64,000 nt of DNA. Source: Acinetobacter sp. ANC 5054. GTDB lineage: Bacteria > Pseudomonadota > Gammaproteobacteria > Pseudomonadales > Moraxellaceae. Numbering within the stretch: the stretch's first letter is position 1; each line of letters starts with the position of its first letter. The translations under genes were made by a program, and so were the position numbers. Location: contig NZ_NEGG01000010.1 of assembly GCF_002135295.1 (NCBI RefSeq), positions 62,001 through 126,000 of the forward strand, written 5' to 3'. Below the pieces are notes generated by a model, which worked only from the letters and a program-made list of their open reading frames with translations, ran no database searches and was not told where the DNA came from. This document shows, piece by piece, positions 17,924 through 27,821 of this stretch.

Positions 17924-19140
17924 TCAATATCACCAACTAGTTCGGCTAACTCAATAACACTCTCCCATTTCTCACCTATTAGAGATGGTGAATGTGTAGC
18001 TATAATAATCTTCAGCTTATTAATAACTTTAATTTCATTAAAAATCTCAATTATTTTTTCTTGCCATGCTGGATGTAGTGAAATTTCAGGTTCATCAATT
18101 AGAACTAAGGTATTTTCTTGAGTCTCAAATATTAGTTTTCCAATGAGAATTAATAAATGTTGTTCCCCAGAAGACAATCCTTCTAGCCCAACACTGTTAT
18201 CACTAAAAATAATCCCTTTTTTTCTATCAACTTCGATTTGCTTAAATAATAACAATTCATTTACAGCGTCAGTAAATAATTGTAATTTTTCACCTAATTT
18301 TTGAAACTTACGTGATCGTTTAACAACATCATTTAGATACTCATCTAAAACCATTAAAAATGGTCCATTTTTTTGTAAATCATCTTTTGTAAACTCATTA
18401 AATAAATTCTCATCCAAATCAAGATTTACACTACCAAAAATTTTATTATATTTATTATTATATAAAACCAATTCTTTTACTTTTGAATTTACACTCCCAA
18501 TAGAAATATCTTTATCTTTATCAAGTCTTAAACCACTTAAAATTCTTTTATGAAAAGAATTCTCCTGATTTTTTGATAAGGTATATTGTTCATTAACAAA
18601 ATTATTAATTGTTTTTGCTATATTATTTGACAGTTCTTTAATTACTAAATTCTTTTCATCTTTATTTTCTGTATAAAGTCTATTTGTTGAAATAAAATCA
18701 ACTTTATAACTTCCAATAAAGTCATTTAACCACTTCATATTCACATCAATTGAAATATCCGCGGTCTTTTCAATCTTAATTTCATCAAATAAATCAATAT
18801 GAAAATGCCGCCCCATAACTCGTCTTTTTTTAAATTCTTTAAAGTCAAATAAGAATTCTTCCTCCCCATCAAAAATTCTTAATACTCTTGAATCTTTATC
18901 ATTTTCTTTGTTAATTGTTATTTCTTTTGATTCATTTTTAATTTTTATTAAGTGAAAATTTTCCTCATAAAGTTCATTAAACTTTTTATTAAAAAAGTTA
19001 TTAATAATTCTTAATATTGTCGATTTCCCAAATCCGTTTGGTGCGGTTATTAAAACTAGATTTTCTCTTTGGTCAAATTTTAGATCTAACAGATAGTCAA
19101 AGCGGCCAAACAACTTTTCAATTTCTATAGTAAGTATCAT
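17920..19140 (-). CDS. AAA/ABC-type ATPase, AriA-like sensor of a PARIS-type defence pair
   Basis: A 406-residue SMC/ABC-class ATPase with an intact split nucleotide site: Walker A APNGFGKST (33-41), ABC signature GLSSGEQHLL (321-330), Walker B LVLIDEPEISLHP (345-357) and switch histidine in ATHSPSL (381-387). The centre (about 160-310) is charged and helical, without long coiled coils. Length and fold suit AAA_15/AriA proteins, which form a scaffold that senses phage inhibitors and holds AriB. The first gene of the two-gene unit; starts at an ATG 29 bases downstream of a likely -10. Paired tightly with the DUF4435 gene. OLD-family or retron ATPases have similar motifs but different partners. 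Confidence 0.78.
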   Translation of the reverse strand: MILTIEIEKLFGRFDYLLDLKFDQRENLVLITAPNGFGKSTILRIINNFFNKKFNELYEENFHLIKIKNESKEITINKENDKDSRVLRIFDGEEEFLFDFKEFKKRRVMGRHFHIDLFDEIKIEKTADISIDVNMKWLNDFIGSYKVDFISTNRLYTENKDEKNLVIKELSNNIAKTINNFVNEQYTLSKNQENSFHKRILSGLRLDKDKDISIGSVNSKVKELVLYNNKYNKIFGSVNLDLDENLFNEFTKDDLQKNGPFLMVLDEYLNDVVKRSRKFQKLGEKLQLFTDAVNELLLFKQIEVDRKKGIIFSDNSVGLEGLSSGEQHLLILIGKLIFETQENTLVLIDEPEISLHPAWQEKIIEIFNEIKVINKLKIIIATHSPSLIGEKWESVIELAELVGDIE

Positions 19141-19168
19141 TATATGCCCATCTACATAATTTAAGCAT

Positions 19169-19207
19169 ATAATATGTAATACTTTAACTCTTTTAAAGAG
19201 TTAAAGT
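19169..19207 (-). promoter_or_regulatory. Putative promoter overlapped by a near-perfect 27-bp palindrome
   Basis: On the minus strand TTTAAA (19192-19197), 17 bases, then TATTAT (19169-19174), 29 bases before the ATPase ATG. The -35 box lies inside a near-perfect 27-base palindrome at 19181-19207 (ACTTTAACTC against GAGTTAAAGT). The palindrome could be an operator for the defence pair or the hairpin ending the ureC message; it lacks a T-run, which favours the operator view. Confidence 0.45.
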
Positions 19208-19222
19208 GATTATATTTAAAAT

Positions 19223-20923
19223 TTAAAAAAGGAAATACCGCTGCGCCATGGGCAACACTTCCGCTGGCTCACACGTTAAATGTACACCATCTGCACGGAC
19301 TTCATAAATCTCAGGATCGACTTCCATCACTGGACAGTAAGTATTTAACTTCATGTTTGCTTTGGAAATATTACGCGTATTCTTACAAGGTGAAATTAAC
19401 TTATTCAATTTCAGCTTTTCTGCAACGCCATCATCAATAGCGGCTTGCGACAAGAACGTAATGCAGGTGTTATGTACACCACGCGGATACGCGCCGAACA
19501 TCGGACGATAATGCACTGGTTGCGGCGTTGGAATAGACGCATTAATGTCCCCCATCGGTGCAGCTGCAATCATCCCGCCTTTGATAATCATCGACGGTTT
19601 GACTCCAAAAAATGCAGGTTTCCAAAACACCAAGTCTGCAAGTTTGCCTTCTTCAACTGAACCAACTTCATGGCTTAGACCATGGGTAATGGCAGGGTTA
19701 ATTGTATATTTGGCGATATAGCGTTTTACACGGTTATTGTCCGAATGCGGTGTGTCACCCTCTAGCGGCCCGCGCTGTACTTTCATTTTATGTGCTGTTT
19801 GCCATGTGCGCAGAATCACTTCCCCTACACGCCCCATCGCTTGCGAGTCAGATGACATCATGGCAATTGCACCCATATCCTGCAAAATATCTTCCGCAGC
19901 AATGGTTTCACGTCGAATGCGACTTTCTGCAAATGCCACATCTTCAGAAATAGCAGGATCTAAATGGTGGCAAACCATCAACATATCCAAATGTTCATCA
20001 ATGGTGTTGATGGTATAAGGACGTGTCGGATTTGTTGAAGATGGCAGTACATTTGACTGACCAATAGCTTTTAAAATATCGGGAGCATGTCCACCACCTG
20101 CACCTTCGGTATGATAAGTATGGATGGTACGGTTTTTAAAAGCGCCTAAAGTTTCTTCTAGAAAGCCACTTTCATTGAGTGTGTCTGTATGAATAGCAAC
20201 TTGCACATCAAACTGATCTGCAACCGTTAAACAATTGTCGATGGCAGCTGGTGTTGATCCCCAATCTTCATGCAGTTTTAAACCGACAACGCCTGCTTTA
20301 ATTTGCTCCGCAATGGGTTCGGGCTGGCTTAAATTCCCTTTGCCTAATAAACCAATGTTCATGGGCAAGTCATCTATGGCTTGCAGCATCGTAGCGATAT
20401 GCCAAGGTCCTGGGGTAACGGTAGTTGCAGATGTACCTGCTGCTGGGCCTGTACCGCCACCAATCATCGTGGTTGTTCCTGACATAAGTGCAGTTTCAAC
20501 TTGCTGCGGGCAAATCCAGTGAATATGCGTATCAATACCGCCTGCTGTTAAAATCTGCCCTTCACCGGCGATGACTTCCGTGGCTGCGCCTAAAGGTATA
20601 GTAATGTTGGGTTGAATATCAGGGTTACCAGCTTTACCTATTTTCCAGATTCGCCCATTTTTTAAGCCAATATCTGCTTTAACAATGCCCCACCAATCTA
20701 CAATTAAAGCATTGGTAATGACAGTATCCGCAACATCATTTGCCAAAAGCTGCGACTGTCCCATACCATCACGTATCACTTTACCGCCGCCAAATTTTAC
20801 TTCTTCGCCGTAGATAGTCAGGTCTTGTTCAACTTGAATAAAGAGCTCAGTATCGGCTAGACGGACACGGTCACCTGTTGTGGGACCAAACATTTCCGCA
20901 TAGGCACGGCGTGACATTTTCAT
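19223..20923 (-). CDS. ureC: Urease alpha (catalytic) subunit
   Basis: A 566-residue UreC. All nickel and catalytic residues are present: H133 and H135 (DTHIHWICP), the carbamylated lysine K216 with H218 (GLKLHEDWG), H245, H271 ([13 protein letters not shown] region), the flap C318-H319 (MVCHHLDP) and D359 (MSSDSQAMG). With UreA and UreB it forms the cytoplasmic Ni enzyme converting urea to ammonia and carbamate. It is the last gene of the cluster, 16 bases after a GNAT gene; AGGAAA precedes the ATG. High conservation contrasts with the AT-rich pair beyond its 3' end. Confidence 0.97.
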   Translation of the reverse strand: MKMSRRAYAEMFGPTTGDRVRLADTELFIQVEQDLTIYGEEVKFGGGKVIRDGMGQSQLLANDVADTVITNALIVDWWGIVKADIGLKNGRIWKIGKAGNPDIQPNITIPLGAATEVIAGEGQILTAGGIDTHIHWICPQQVETALMSGTTTMIGGGTGPAAGTSATTVTPGPWHIATMLQAIDDLPMNIGLLGKGNLSQPEPIAEQIKAGVVGLKLHEDWGSTPAAIDNCLTVADQFDVQVAIHTDTLNESGFLEETLGAFKNRTIHTYHTEGAGGGHAPDILKAIGQSNVLPSSTNPTRPYTINTIDEHLDMLMVCHHLDPAISEDVAFAESRIRRETIAAEDILQDMGAIAMMSSDSQAMGRVGEVILRTWQTAHKMKVQRGPLEGDTPHSDNNRVKRYIAKYTINPAITHGLSHEVGSVEEGKLADLVFWKPAFFGVKPSMIIKGGMIAAAPMGDINASIPTPQPVHYRPMFGAYPRGVHNTCITFLSQAAIDDGVAEKLKLNKLISPCKNTRNISKANMKLNTYCPVMEVDPEIYEVRADGVHLTCEPAEVLPMAQRYFLF

Positions 20924-20939
20924 TAAATTATTTCCTATC

Positions 20940-21395
20940 CTAAAATGGGTGGCTTAAGTGTTTTTTCATCGGAATATATTGAATACCCCAGTTTTTCGTT
21001 GACTCACTTGCCACTTCAAAACCAAATTTTTTATATATCTCTAAAGCAAAAAAGCTTGAATTCACTGTGATGATATCAGGATCATTTTTTAGAATTTCAT
21101 GCTCTAAGAAACTCCACATTTGACGGCCATAGCCTTGTCCCTGATATTCAGCTTTTAAAAAATAATGCATGACATGTGATGGCTCGATATAAGCTAAGTT
21201 TCCAACAATTTCACCATTCATTTCTGCTACAAAATAATGAATAAGTGGGCGTTGAAAAATATCTTTCAGCATATGTGGCTTAAATCTTTCACGTCCTTCA
21301 TCACTTGAAATGACATCATCAACAAAAGGTGCAATTACAGCAGCAATCGCTTCAACATCGTTAATATTTGCTGGACGAATTTTTAACTTAGTCAT
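20940..21395 (-). CDS. GNAT-family N-acetyltransferase inside the urease cluster
   Basis: A 151-residue acetyltransferase. [18 protein letters not shown] is the usual N-terminal strand-helix, and [19 protein letters not shown] holds the acetyl-CoA loop (Q/RxxGxG/A); [13 protein letters not shown] is the C-terminal motif. It sits between ureB and ureC on the same strand, an arrangement I associate with Acinetobacter urease loci. Its substrate and any link to urease maturation are unknown. Confidence 0.85.
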   Translation of the reverse strand: MTKLKIRPANINDVEAIAAVIAPFVDDVISSDEGRERFKPHMLKDIFQRPLIHYFVAEMNGEIVGNLAYIEPSHVMHYFLKAEYQGQGYGRQMWSFLEHEILKNDPDIITVNSSFFALEIYKKFGFEVASESTKNWGIQYIPMKKHLSHPF

Positions 21396-21490
21396 TTTAT
21401 TCTCTTATACTTTTTAATCACTTATGGCATTTATACTTAGCAAAAATACTTAGCACTCACAAGTGATTCGGCATGTAGAGTAAAACAAAG

Positions 21491-21802
21491 CTATTCATCC
21501 AGCTTGCCCATGACACGACCCGCAAAGCCATACACTTCACGCTTACCTGCCAATGCAACCAATTCAATATCTCGGCTTTGCCCCGGCTCAAACCGTACCG
21601 CAGTTCCAGCAGCAATGTTCAATCGAAAGCCTTTTGCCTGCTCACGATCAAACTGCAACGCATCATTGGCCTCAAAAAAGTGAAAGTGTGAACCAACTTG
21701 TATAGGTCGATCACCTAAGTTAGCTACACGCATCTTGACGATTTCACGTCCAACATTCATTTCAATATCTAGATCTGGACAAATAATTTCACCGGGAATC
21801 AT
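21491..21802 (-). CDS. ureB: Urease beta subunit
   Basis: A 103-residue UreB, standard length. [20 protein letters not shown] opens it, and [21 protein letters not shown] followed by the [18 protein letters not shown] segment are diagnostic. Structural subunit of the (UreABC)3 enzyme and docking face for accessory proteins. It lies 15 bases after ureA. Confidence 0.96.
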   Translation of the reverse strand: MIPGEIICPDLDIEMNVGREIVKMRVANLGDRPIQVGSHFHFFEANDALQFDREQAKGFRLNIAAGTAVRFEPGQSRDIELVALAGKREVYGFAGRVMGKLDE

Positions 21803-21817
21803 TTTATTTCCTTTAAA

Positions 21818-22120
21818 TTAGACAATAGGTTGATGCACTGTCACCAACTTCGAACCATCAGGAAATGTCGCTTCCACTTGTACTTCAGCAATCATCTCTG
21901 CTACGCCATCCATCACATCTGCACGGCTTAATAAGGTTGTACCGTAATGCATAAGATCGCTCACACTCATGCCATCACGTGCGCCTTCAAGCAAAGCCGC
22001 CGAAATGAATGCAATGGATTCTGGATAATTCAGTTTTAAACCCCGTGCTTTACGCCGCTCGGCAACCAAGCCTGCGGTAAAAATCAGGAGTTTGTCTTTT
22101 TCTGTAGGATTCAGTTCCAT
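21818..22120 (-). CDS. ureA: Urease gamma subunit
   Basis: A 100-residue UreA beginning [20 protein letters not shown], with the conserved [19 protein letters not shown] and [15 protein letters not shown] segments. Smallest structural subunit of urease. Gap of about 130 bases to ureD upstream, 15 bases to ureB downstream. Confidence 0.96.
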   Translation of the reverse strand: MELNPTEKDKLLIFTAGLVAERRKARGLKLNYPESIAFISAALLEGARDGMSVSDLMHYGTTLLSRADVMDGVAEMIAEVQVEATFPDGSKLVTVHQPIV

Positions 22121-22253
22121 ATCTGTGTCCTAAAATTCTGTAATGTATAATGCAAAAATTGTGCAAGCTTGAGTCATTATTTAGTGTTCTCCCGCCCATT
22201 GGGAGGGAGTTAGAGGGAGGGTTGATTTAGAAATGAATAAGGGCATATTCCAT

Positions 22254-23138
22254 TCAAGTCCGCCAAATTCGTGGAAACTCTTCATCTAAGTCATACCAAT
22301 AGCGTCTTAATTTGGCTCGAATTGCCGCAAAAGCATCGTGGCAATGCCGCACATCATTCCCTAAATAACGTGCGCAGATGACATCCCCTAAAAGCGTCAG
22401 CGTTACAGGTACATTCATTCGCATCATTAATTCACGAATCAGTTCGATATGTTCACTCAATAACGTTTGGTTCCTTAAATGTAGTGGTGCGATACCCCAA
22501 AAACTTGCCATGACTGCATGACCATTCATACCTAAGCATGAAGTCAGCCAGCGATCTTTGCCTTTAAAATTCAAACTATCTGCCACAAGTAATTTGTCTG
22601 CACGAAACAGCCTAAATATATTTTGATAGTGCCCTTGTTGAAAAATTTCACCACACGCTTGACGACCAATCACCAACATATCCCAACCGATAAAACTCGC
22701 GCTTTCATCTAAATGAATATGCGTTTCAGAGTTAGCACAAGCACCATCAAACAGCATGGTTTCTTGTGGTAGCCATTCAAAAATGGCCTGATCTGCGACA
22801 TGAATATGAATGTGTTGATAGGCCTGCTTTCCATTGGTTTTGTACCACTTTCCCGCACCGGGTGTGGTCACCAATGCATGTGCCTGAGTATCCACTTTCA
22901 TGTCAAAGGTCAGATGATCGCCACCTGCAATACCTGCGGGTGGATGGACGATAATGGCGTGACAAACTCCAGTTTTTTCAGGCCAAAGCATCTTTTGTAT
23001 ACGTACTGGGCCATGATGTTTACGGTGTTGCAGCACTGTACGAGCTGCTTCAGCTTGATATTCAAATCCAAGCTCCAAAGCCGCATACCATAATTGTGTT
23101 GGCGCATTTTTTATCATGCTGAGACCAGTCAATCGCAT
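22254..23138 (-). CDS. ureD: Urease accessory protein UreD
   Basis: A UreD of about 290 residues that with UreF and UreG scaffolds nickel insertion into apo-urease. Recognised by [37 protein letters not shown] (the PPGGIVGGD motif), [13 protein letters not shown] and [12 protein letters not shown]-type C-terminal residues. The start is uncertain: a TTG at 23144, ATG at 23138 and ATG at 23117 ([10 protein letters not shown]) are possible, none with a well-spaced ribosome site; the conserved part begins after the last of these. Confidence 0.92.
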   Translation of the reverse strand: MRLTGLSMIKNAPTQLWYAALELGFEYQAEAARTVLQHRKHHGPVRIQKMLWPEKTGVCHAIIVHPPAGIAGGDHLTFDMKVDTQAHALVTTPGAGKWYKTNGKQAYQHIHIHVADQAIFEWLPQETMLFDGACANSETHIHLDESASFIGWDMLVIGRQACGEIFQQGHYQNIFRLFRADKLLVADSLNFKGKDRWLTSCLGMNGHAVMASFWGIAPLHLRNQTLLSEHIELIRELMMRMNVPVTLTLLGDVICARYLGNDVRHCHDAFAAIRAKLRRYWYDLDEEFPRIWRT

Positions 23139-23163
23139 CTCCAAATCAGCTTAATATTGTGCA

Positions 23164-23748
23164 TTAAGCCAAACCGATGACAGCAACAATTGCTGTTAGC
23201 GTACCAACGATTTGCTTACCATAAGGCAGATATTTTTCAATGAATGACCCAAGCGCCAAACCTAGACCATAGATTGACGCCATGGCAGTGACCATTCCTA
23301 AAATGAGTAAAGCTGCATGACCACTTTGACCCAATTCTGCACCATGTGCTATGCCATGAAAGCCAGCTAAGGCTGCTGCAAGGATTGGAACGGCTTTGTG
23401 CGCTTTGCTCCATAAAGCAATTGCGAGCAGAATTAATGAGAAAATAATGCCGTTTTCAGCCAATGAAGTTGGCAAATTAATTTGCGCACCCACCAAAAAA
23501 CCGACAACCAAGGCAATGGATAAACCTACTATCCCAAGCGCTTTCCAGCGTCGATGTGCAGTCCAAATCAAAACGCCAAATGCCAGTGCCATCATCAAAT
23601 GATCAAGCCCTGTAAATGGATGAACAAAACCACTGATCAATGCATTTTGACCACGTTCGTGCTCATGTCCGTGTCCGGGATGCGCCATGACCGATAAAGG
23701 TAAAAAGGCCAAAGACACCGCAGAGATTTTTTTGAATATTTGCTGCAT
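23164..23748 (-). CDS. ureJ: HupE/UreJ-family nickel transport protein
   Basis: A 194-residue membrane protein with a signal-like first segment (LAFLPLSVMA) followed by HPGHGHEHE, a His-rich periplasmic N-terminus that is the HupE/UreJ metal-binding motif, and VHPFTGLDHLMMALAFGVL, the second conserved motif. Six hydrophobic segments in all. Proteins of this family bring Ni2+ into the cell for urease or hydrogenase. Placed between ureG and ureD, consistent with supply of nickel to the cluster. Confidence 0.9.
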   Translation of the reverse strand: MQQIFKKISAVSLAFLPLSVMAHPGHGHEHERGQNALISGFVHPFTGLDHLMMALAFGVLIWTAHRRWKALGIVGLSIALVVGFLVGAQINLPTSLAENGIIFSLILLAIALWSKAHKAVPILAAALAGFHGIAHGAELGQSGHAALLILGMVTAMASIYGLGLALGSFIEKYLPYGKQIVGTLTAIVAVIGLA

Positions 23749-23759
23749 GTGTACTGTCC

Positions 23760-24374
23760 TTAAGCCTTAAATAAACCTTGTTTCTCAATAAAATTGATGA
23801 TGTCGTTTAAGCCATCTTTGGTTTTCATATTGGAAAATAGAAAAGGTTTTTCACCGCGCATGCGTTTGGCGTCTTGATCCATCACATCAAGATTTGCACC
23901 CACCATTGGCGCAAGGTCAGTTTTATTAATAATTAATAAATCAGACTTGGTAATACCCGGCCCACCCTTACGCGGAATTTTCTCACCACCAGCAACATCA
24001 ATCACATAAAGTGTCAGATCAGATAGTTCAGGGCTGAATGTCGCCGCCAAGTTATCGCCGCCACTTTCAATAATGATCAACTCTAGTCCATCAAATTTTT
24101 CGCACAAATCATCAATGGCAGCTAAATTAATCGAGGCATCTTCACGAATAGCTGTATGCGGACAACCACCTGTTTCCACACCCACAATTCGTTCAGGAGA
24201 CATGGCTTCATGACGTGTCAAAAAGTTTGAATCTTCTTTGGTATAAATATCGTTGGTCACGACTGCCATGTTGTATTTTTCACGCAGTGCCTGACATAGG
24301 TTTAAAGTCAACGCAGTTTTTCCCGAACCAACTGGGCCACCAATACCTACGCGTAATGGGCTACGTTCTGTCAT
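23760..24374 (-). CDS. ureG: Urease accessory GTPase UreG
   Basis: A 204-residue SIMIBI GTPase. P-loop [17 protein letters not shown] (G13-T20 core), the metal-binding Cys-Pro-His in [13 protein letters not shown], and the nucleotide-base motif NKTDLAP. Energises nickel delivery by the UreDFG complex. Starts 19 bases after ureF. Confidence 0.96.
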   Translation of the reverse strand: MTERSPLRVGIGGPVGSGKTALTLNLCQALREKYNMAVVTNDIYTKEDSNFLTRHEAMSPERIVGVETGGCPHTAIREDASINLAAIDDLCEKFDGLELIIIESGGDNLAATFSPELSDLTLYVIDVAGGEKIPRKGGPGITKSDLLIINKTDLAPMVGANLDVMDQDAKRMRGEKPFLFSNMKTKDGLNDIINFIEKQGLFKA

Positions 24375-24392
24375 GAGAAAGGTCCTTTATTT

Positions 24393-25058
24393 TTAAGATC
24401 TGAATAATCGTGAATATTGTGTTTCGTGTGCCATGCTCAACATGGCATATTTAGGTAGAGCACTACTCAACTCAAAGTCTTGCAACGCCATCGCATCTTG
24501 AATGGCTTGCGGAATGAGTCTGTGCAAATGCCATAAAATTCGTTGCCCACTCATTTGCCCAAGGGGTACGGTTTTAACTGCAGCCAAGACCTGATTTTCC
24601 AGCACAGTAAAGGTATATGCAGTCAACACTTCAGCCACATTGAGCTTTAGCTCACCACAAAGCTGTGCGTAAATGGGCACAAAACCCAACTGCTTTTTCA
24701 ATTTCACAGGCTGTTTCAATACATCACGTATCCACGCATTAAGTGAAAATGCCAACTGTTGTGACTCGGCAAGTAACTCTTTAGATTCACGACTTGCACG
24801 GTAAAATTGTGCCCAATCATCAAACTGCTCAGCTTGGTCAAAATGTTCAATCAAGCGCTTTAATAACGGTAATTCAAACCGTACCAACAGCATTTCCAAG
24901 ACTTCTTCAAAGTAAGCAATACTTGATGCTTCATCATGAATCAGACCTTGATCAATTGCGCTTTCAACCCCTTGAGAATAGCAATATGCACCGATCGGCA
25001 ACGTCGTAGAAGATAAGGTCAGCAGACTTAATAACTGTGAAGCCTTAGTGACTGACAT
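24393..25058 (-). CDS. ureF: Urease accessory protein UreF
   Basis: A 221-residue all-helical UreF, recognised by the N-terminal [18 protein letters not shown] (the S-x-PxGaFsyShGlE motif) and [20 protein letters not shown]. It bridges UreD and UreG and acts as a GTPase gate. Its start overlaps the end of ureE by 14 bases, implying coupled translation. Confidence 0.94.
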   Translation of the reverse strand: MSVTKASQLLSLLTLSSTTLPIGAYCYSQGVESAIDQGLIHDEASSIAYFEEVLEMLLVRFELPLLKRLIEHFDQAEQFDDWAQFYRASRESKELLAESQQLAFSLNAWIRDVLKQPVKLKKQLGFVPIYAQLCGELKLNVAEVLTAYTFTVLENQVLAAVKTVPLGQMSGQRILWHLHRLIPQAIQDAMALQDFELSSALPKYAMLSMAHETQYSRLFRS

Positions 25059-25527
25059 GATGCAAAGCCTTAATTGGGCTTAAACGATGATCATGCTGAT
25101 GCTGTGCATATGCCCCACTTTCAGGCTCAAAAGGATGTAGGGTTTCTTCAACTGTTAGCCCCAAGCCGATAATCATTTCAGCTAAAACATGGTCTGGTTC
25201 AAAATATAAAGCCGTAGGTGTCAGCATTAATGGCACATGGCGATTCCCCAAGTGATATGCAGCTTTTAATGAATCAAAGCTATTATTTGCTTCAATTTTC
25301 ATTAATTTTTCAGGCTTGGCATCTACGCGTAAAACATCACCTTGTGGTGTCGCAATAAATGAGCCATGTCTTAAAATTCCTGTACGGGGTAAATCTGCAC
25401 CAATCTCGTGCCCATCAAACAAAGTTGCACGAAATCGGCTCTTTTGTCGTGTATCAAAAGTGAGCTCAATCACAGCTACATTTTCTTGTACGACATTTGC
25501 TTCAAGTCTTTCCGTATAAATTTTCAT
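25045..25527 (-). CDS. ureE: Urease accessory metallochaperone UreE
   Basis: A 160-residue UreE, first gene of the cluster as read here. N-terminal domain with [20 protein letters not shown] and [19 protein letters not shown], central nickel-binding segment [14 protein letters not shown], and a short His-rich tail ([15 protein letters not shown]). It delivers Ni2+ to UreG. The upstream region (25528-25677) must carry the cluster promoter, but no clear sigma-70 boxes were picked out. Confidence 0.93.
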   Translation of the reverse strand: MKIYTERLEANVVQENVAVIELTFDTRQKSRFRATLFDGHEIGADLPRTGILRHGSFIATPQGDVLRVDAKPEKLMKIEANNSFDSLKAAYHLGNRHVPLMLTPTALYFEPDHVLAEMIIGLGLTVEETLHPFEPESGAYAQHQHDHRLSPIKALHHVSH

Positions 25528-25677
25528 ATTTACCCAATTTGAATTTATCTTTTATTGATTCATGTACTAAATTGATGCCAAATTCAGCATTAAATGAATT
25601 ACTTGCATTAAAATAAAGCACTATTCATGCCAATATTATTTTTAGGCTTATATAAGTATAAAAATGAACTGATATAA

Positions 25678-25703
25678 AAAATCCCCCGATAACGGAGGAT
25701 TTG
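25678..25703 (-). terminator. Terminator after the flavoreductase gene
   Basis: AAATCC..CCG and CGG..GGATTT pair around an ATAA loop (one C-A mismatch); on the minus strand the stem is followed by TTTTTTA. It is about 25 bases beyond the flavoreductase stop codon and separates it from the urease cluster. Confidence 0.8.
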
Positions 25704-25727
25704 ATTATGTTTGAAAAACGCTAAAGG

Positions 25728-27194
25728 CTAGTAAACATCACGGCGATAACGACCTGATTTACGCAAGTCATTCAACTGATCTGCACCTAAAATTTCTTGT
25801 AGTGCTTCATCCACACCTTGTGCCATATTCAAACTGCCGCAAAGATAGATTACAGCGCCTTGTTTCATCCAAAGTTTTAATATTTCAGCTTTGAGACGCA
25901 AAATATCTTGCACATATCTTTCGGTCGAATCATCACGTGAAAATACTCGGTTCAATTCAGAAATTTTTCCAAGCTGTTTTAAGTTTTGCAATTCTTCAGC
26001 GAAAATATTGTCATGTGCCAACTCTCGTTCACCATAGATCAACCAGTTTTGATAATGTGCATCGGCAATACGATGTTGAATGTGACCAAAAAGTCCTGCT
26101 ATCCCAGAACCATTTCCAATGAAAATGGCAGGTTGAGCACCAGCAAGCAACTGAAAACTTGGATTTGATCGTACATGTGCACTTAAGCTTTGTCCAAGTT
26201 TTAATCCTTGGGTTAACAGTCCTGAACCTAGTCCAAGTTCATTGGCTTTATGTTCTTGTCGTACCACCAAAGTAAGCTGTTGCTCTACACAAATATTGGC
26301 AATTGAATATTCACGTAGTGGCAAAAGTTTAAAGCGATTTAACCACTGCGTTAGATCTTGATCATAGGTTCGAATAGGTAATTCACGTAAATTACGCGCA
26401 CGTAACTGTTCCAGTTGAATTTGATTCAACTCACTATGAAGCAAATGAAAATCGGTCAAATCTTGATTGCTATTTTCACATTTAATTACGAGAATATCCC
26501 CCGATTGCCATTGCAACGCTTTCGGACAATCAAATACCACTTGATAGAGCGGTTGCCCCTGACTGCCTTCATTCAACAATCGACGTGACTTTAGCTGAAT
26601 GCTCTGCCATTCGCGCTGTTGGGTACTGATTTCCAGATCTTGCTGAAAATGCTGTGCCAACAAATTGTTCCAATGAGACAAATCATCCTGAGACATTTGA
26701 TCGACAGTGACTAAATCAAACCATGGCTGTGCTTGATTTTGCTGCAAATATTGATTGAGTCGATAACCAAACTCACAATAATTTGCATAACGACGGTCAC
26801 CCAGCGCCAATATGGCATATTGCTGCTGAGATAAATCCAAAGCTGACTTTAAAATATGCTGATCGAAATGCTGTGCTTGATCTGGCGCATCACCTTCACC
26901 ATAAGTACTGACCACCCAAATCATTTGCTTGGCAGCTTGTAATTGTTCAGCACTAAGATGCTCAGTACTGACTAATTCGACTTGATTGGCGTGACTTAAT
27001 TGCTCAGCAGTTTGCGTCGCGATCTGTTCAGACTGCCCCGACTGCGTCGCATATACGACCAAAAGTGAGTCGGGGGAAATGGACTTTCCCCGTTTTGATT
27101 TTGACTGCTTTAACATCAAATATACGATAGCAATCACATATAAAATGAAAAGTAATGCAAAGAATATGAGCAGTGTAGTTACAGCTTGTGTCAT
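25728..27194 (-). CDS. Membrane-anchored flavodoxin/ferredoxin-reductase (CysJ-like diflavin reductase)
   Basis: A 488-residue diflavin reductase. One N-terminal helix (LIFFALLFILYVIAIVYLML), an FMN flavodoxin domain (about 42-190; VVYATQSGQSEQIATQTAEQ, then WVVSTYGEGDAPDQA and LGDRRYANYCEFGY), an FAD domain with REYSIAN (the RxYS motif), and an NAD(P)-binding end (FIGNGSGIAGLFGHI, YLCGSLNMA, C-terminal RDVY). It should pass electrons from NADPH to a membrane or periplasmic acceptor. Third gene of the Fur-box operon, 10 bases after the PepSY gene, which may be its quinone- or haem-free membrane partner. Not sulfite reductase: no hemoprotein gene is near. Confidence 0.85.
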   Translation of the reverse strand: MTQAVTTLLIFFALLFILYVIAIVYLMLKQSKSKRGKSISPDSLLVVYATQSGQSEQIATQTAEQLSHANQVELVSTEHLSAEQLQAAKQMIWVVSTYGEGDAPDQAQHFDQHILKSALDLSQQQYAILALGDRRYANYCEFGYRLNQYLQQNQAQPWFDLVTVDQMSQDDLSHWNNLLAQHFQQDLEISTQQREWQSIQLKSRRLLNEGSQGQPLYQVVFDCPKALQWQSGDILVIKCENSNQDLTDFHLLHSELNQIQLEQLRARNLRELPIRTYDQDLTQWLNRFKLLPLREYSIANICVEQQLTLVVRQEHKANELGLGSGLLTQGLKLGQSLSAHVRSNPSFQLLAGAQPAIFIGNGSGIAGLFGHIQHRIADAHYQNWLIYGERELAHDNIFAEELQNLKQLGKISELNRVFSRDDSTERYVQDILRLKAEILKLWMKQGAVIYLCGSLNMAQGVDEALQEILGADQLNDLRKSGRYRRDVY

Positions 27195-27204
27195 GAAAAT
27201 GCAC

Positions 27205-27795
27205 CTACACCGCAGTCCAAATGAGTAATATCAATACCGCCAGACTTGTAGCCGTCAGTAGCAAATGCGTCAATAAACGAGATTTGATACTTAAAAATAA
27301 AATGAAGCCTGCGATCGACAAAAATAGAATGACAATTGCACTAATATCAATTAGCCAACTCCATGCCGTTCCCGAATTTTTACCACGGTGCAAATCATTG
27401 ATTAATGAAACAGTGGATGCAGGTTTGGTGGTCACTTCGATTTCGCCTGTATCGAGCATTGCCCAGACATCAGTTGAGCCAGCAGGACTTTCTAAGCGAA
27501 TCATCACTTCATTGTCCATGACTTCGCTACTTTGAAAACGTCCCACTACAGGCTGTTTGGCACGGACAAAATTTAAAATCTCCGTACTTGGGTTTTCTTG
27601 TGCTTTCGCTTTGCTAATAAGTTCAGGACTCATGGTCACAGTCACTGTATTTTCGTCTTTTGCTGGCTCAAACCAACTCGGATTATTTAAAAATAACCCA
27701 GTCAAAGCGAAGAATATTAAAATTAAAAAAGCAAAAGCTGATAACCAACCATGCACATAGCGTGCATGGCGGTAAAAATCACGACGTTGGTACAC
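27205..27795 (-). CDS. PepSY-associated membrane protein
   Basis: A 196-residue protein: basic N-terminus, a membrane helix (SAFAFLILIFFALTGLFLNN), a periplasmic PepSY-like domain of about 110 residues (SPELISKAKAQENPSTE ... VMDNEVMIRLESPAGSTDVW), then TAWSWLIDISAIVILFLSI and a final helix. The LHRGK...WSWLIDISA pattern is typical of PepSY-TM proteins seen with ferric-siderophore systems. Between the ApbE-DUF2271 gene and the flavoreductase gene, so probably part of a membrane electron path. Confidence 0.82.
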   Translation of the reverse strand: MYQRRDFYRHARYVHGWLSAFAFLILIFFALTGLFLNNPSWFEPAKDENTVTVTMSPELISKAKAQENPSTEILNFVRAKQPVVGRFQSSEVMDNEVMIRLESPAGSTDVWAMLDTGEIEVTTKPASTVSLINDLHRGKNSGTAWSWLIDISAIVILFLSIAGFILFLSIKSRLLTHLLLTATSLAVLILLIWTAV

Positions 27796-27821
27796 TTAAA
27801 TAAACCTTCAATCCAACTTGA

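Noticed and set aside
17036-19140. OLD-family nuclease or retron Ec78-type ATPase pair
   Set aside because: OLD proteins carry ATPase and Toprim in one chain, and the retron pair has an HNH partner and reverse transcriptase; none is present. The DUF4435 partner favours a PARIS-type assignment.
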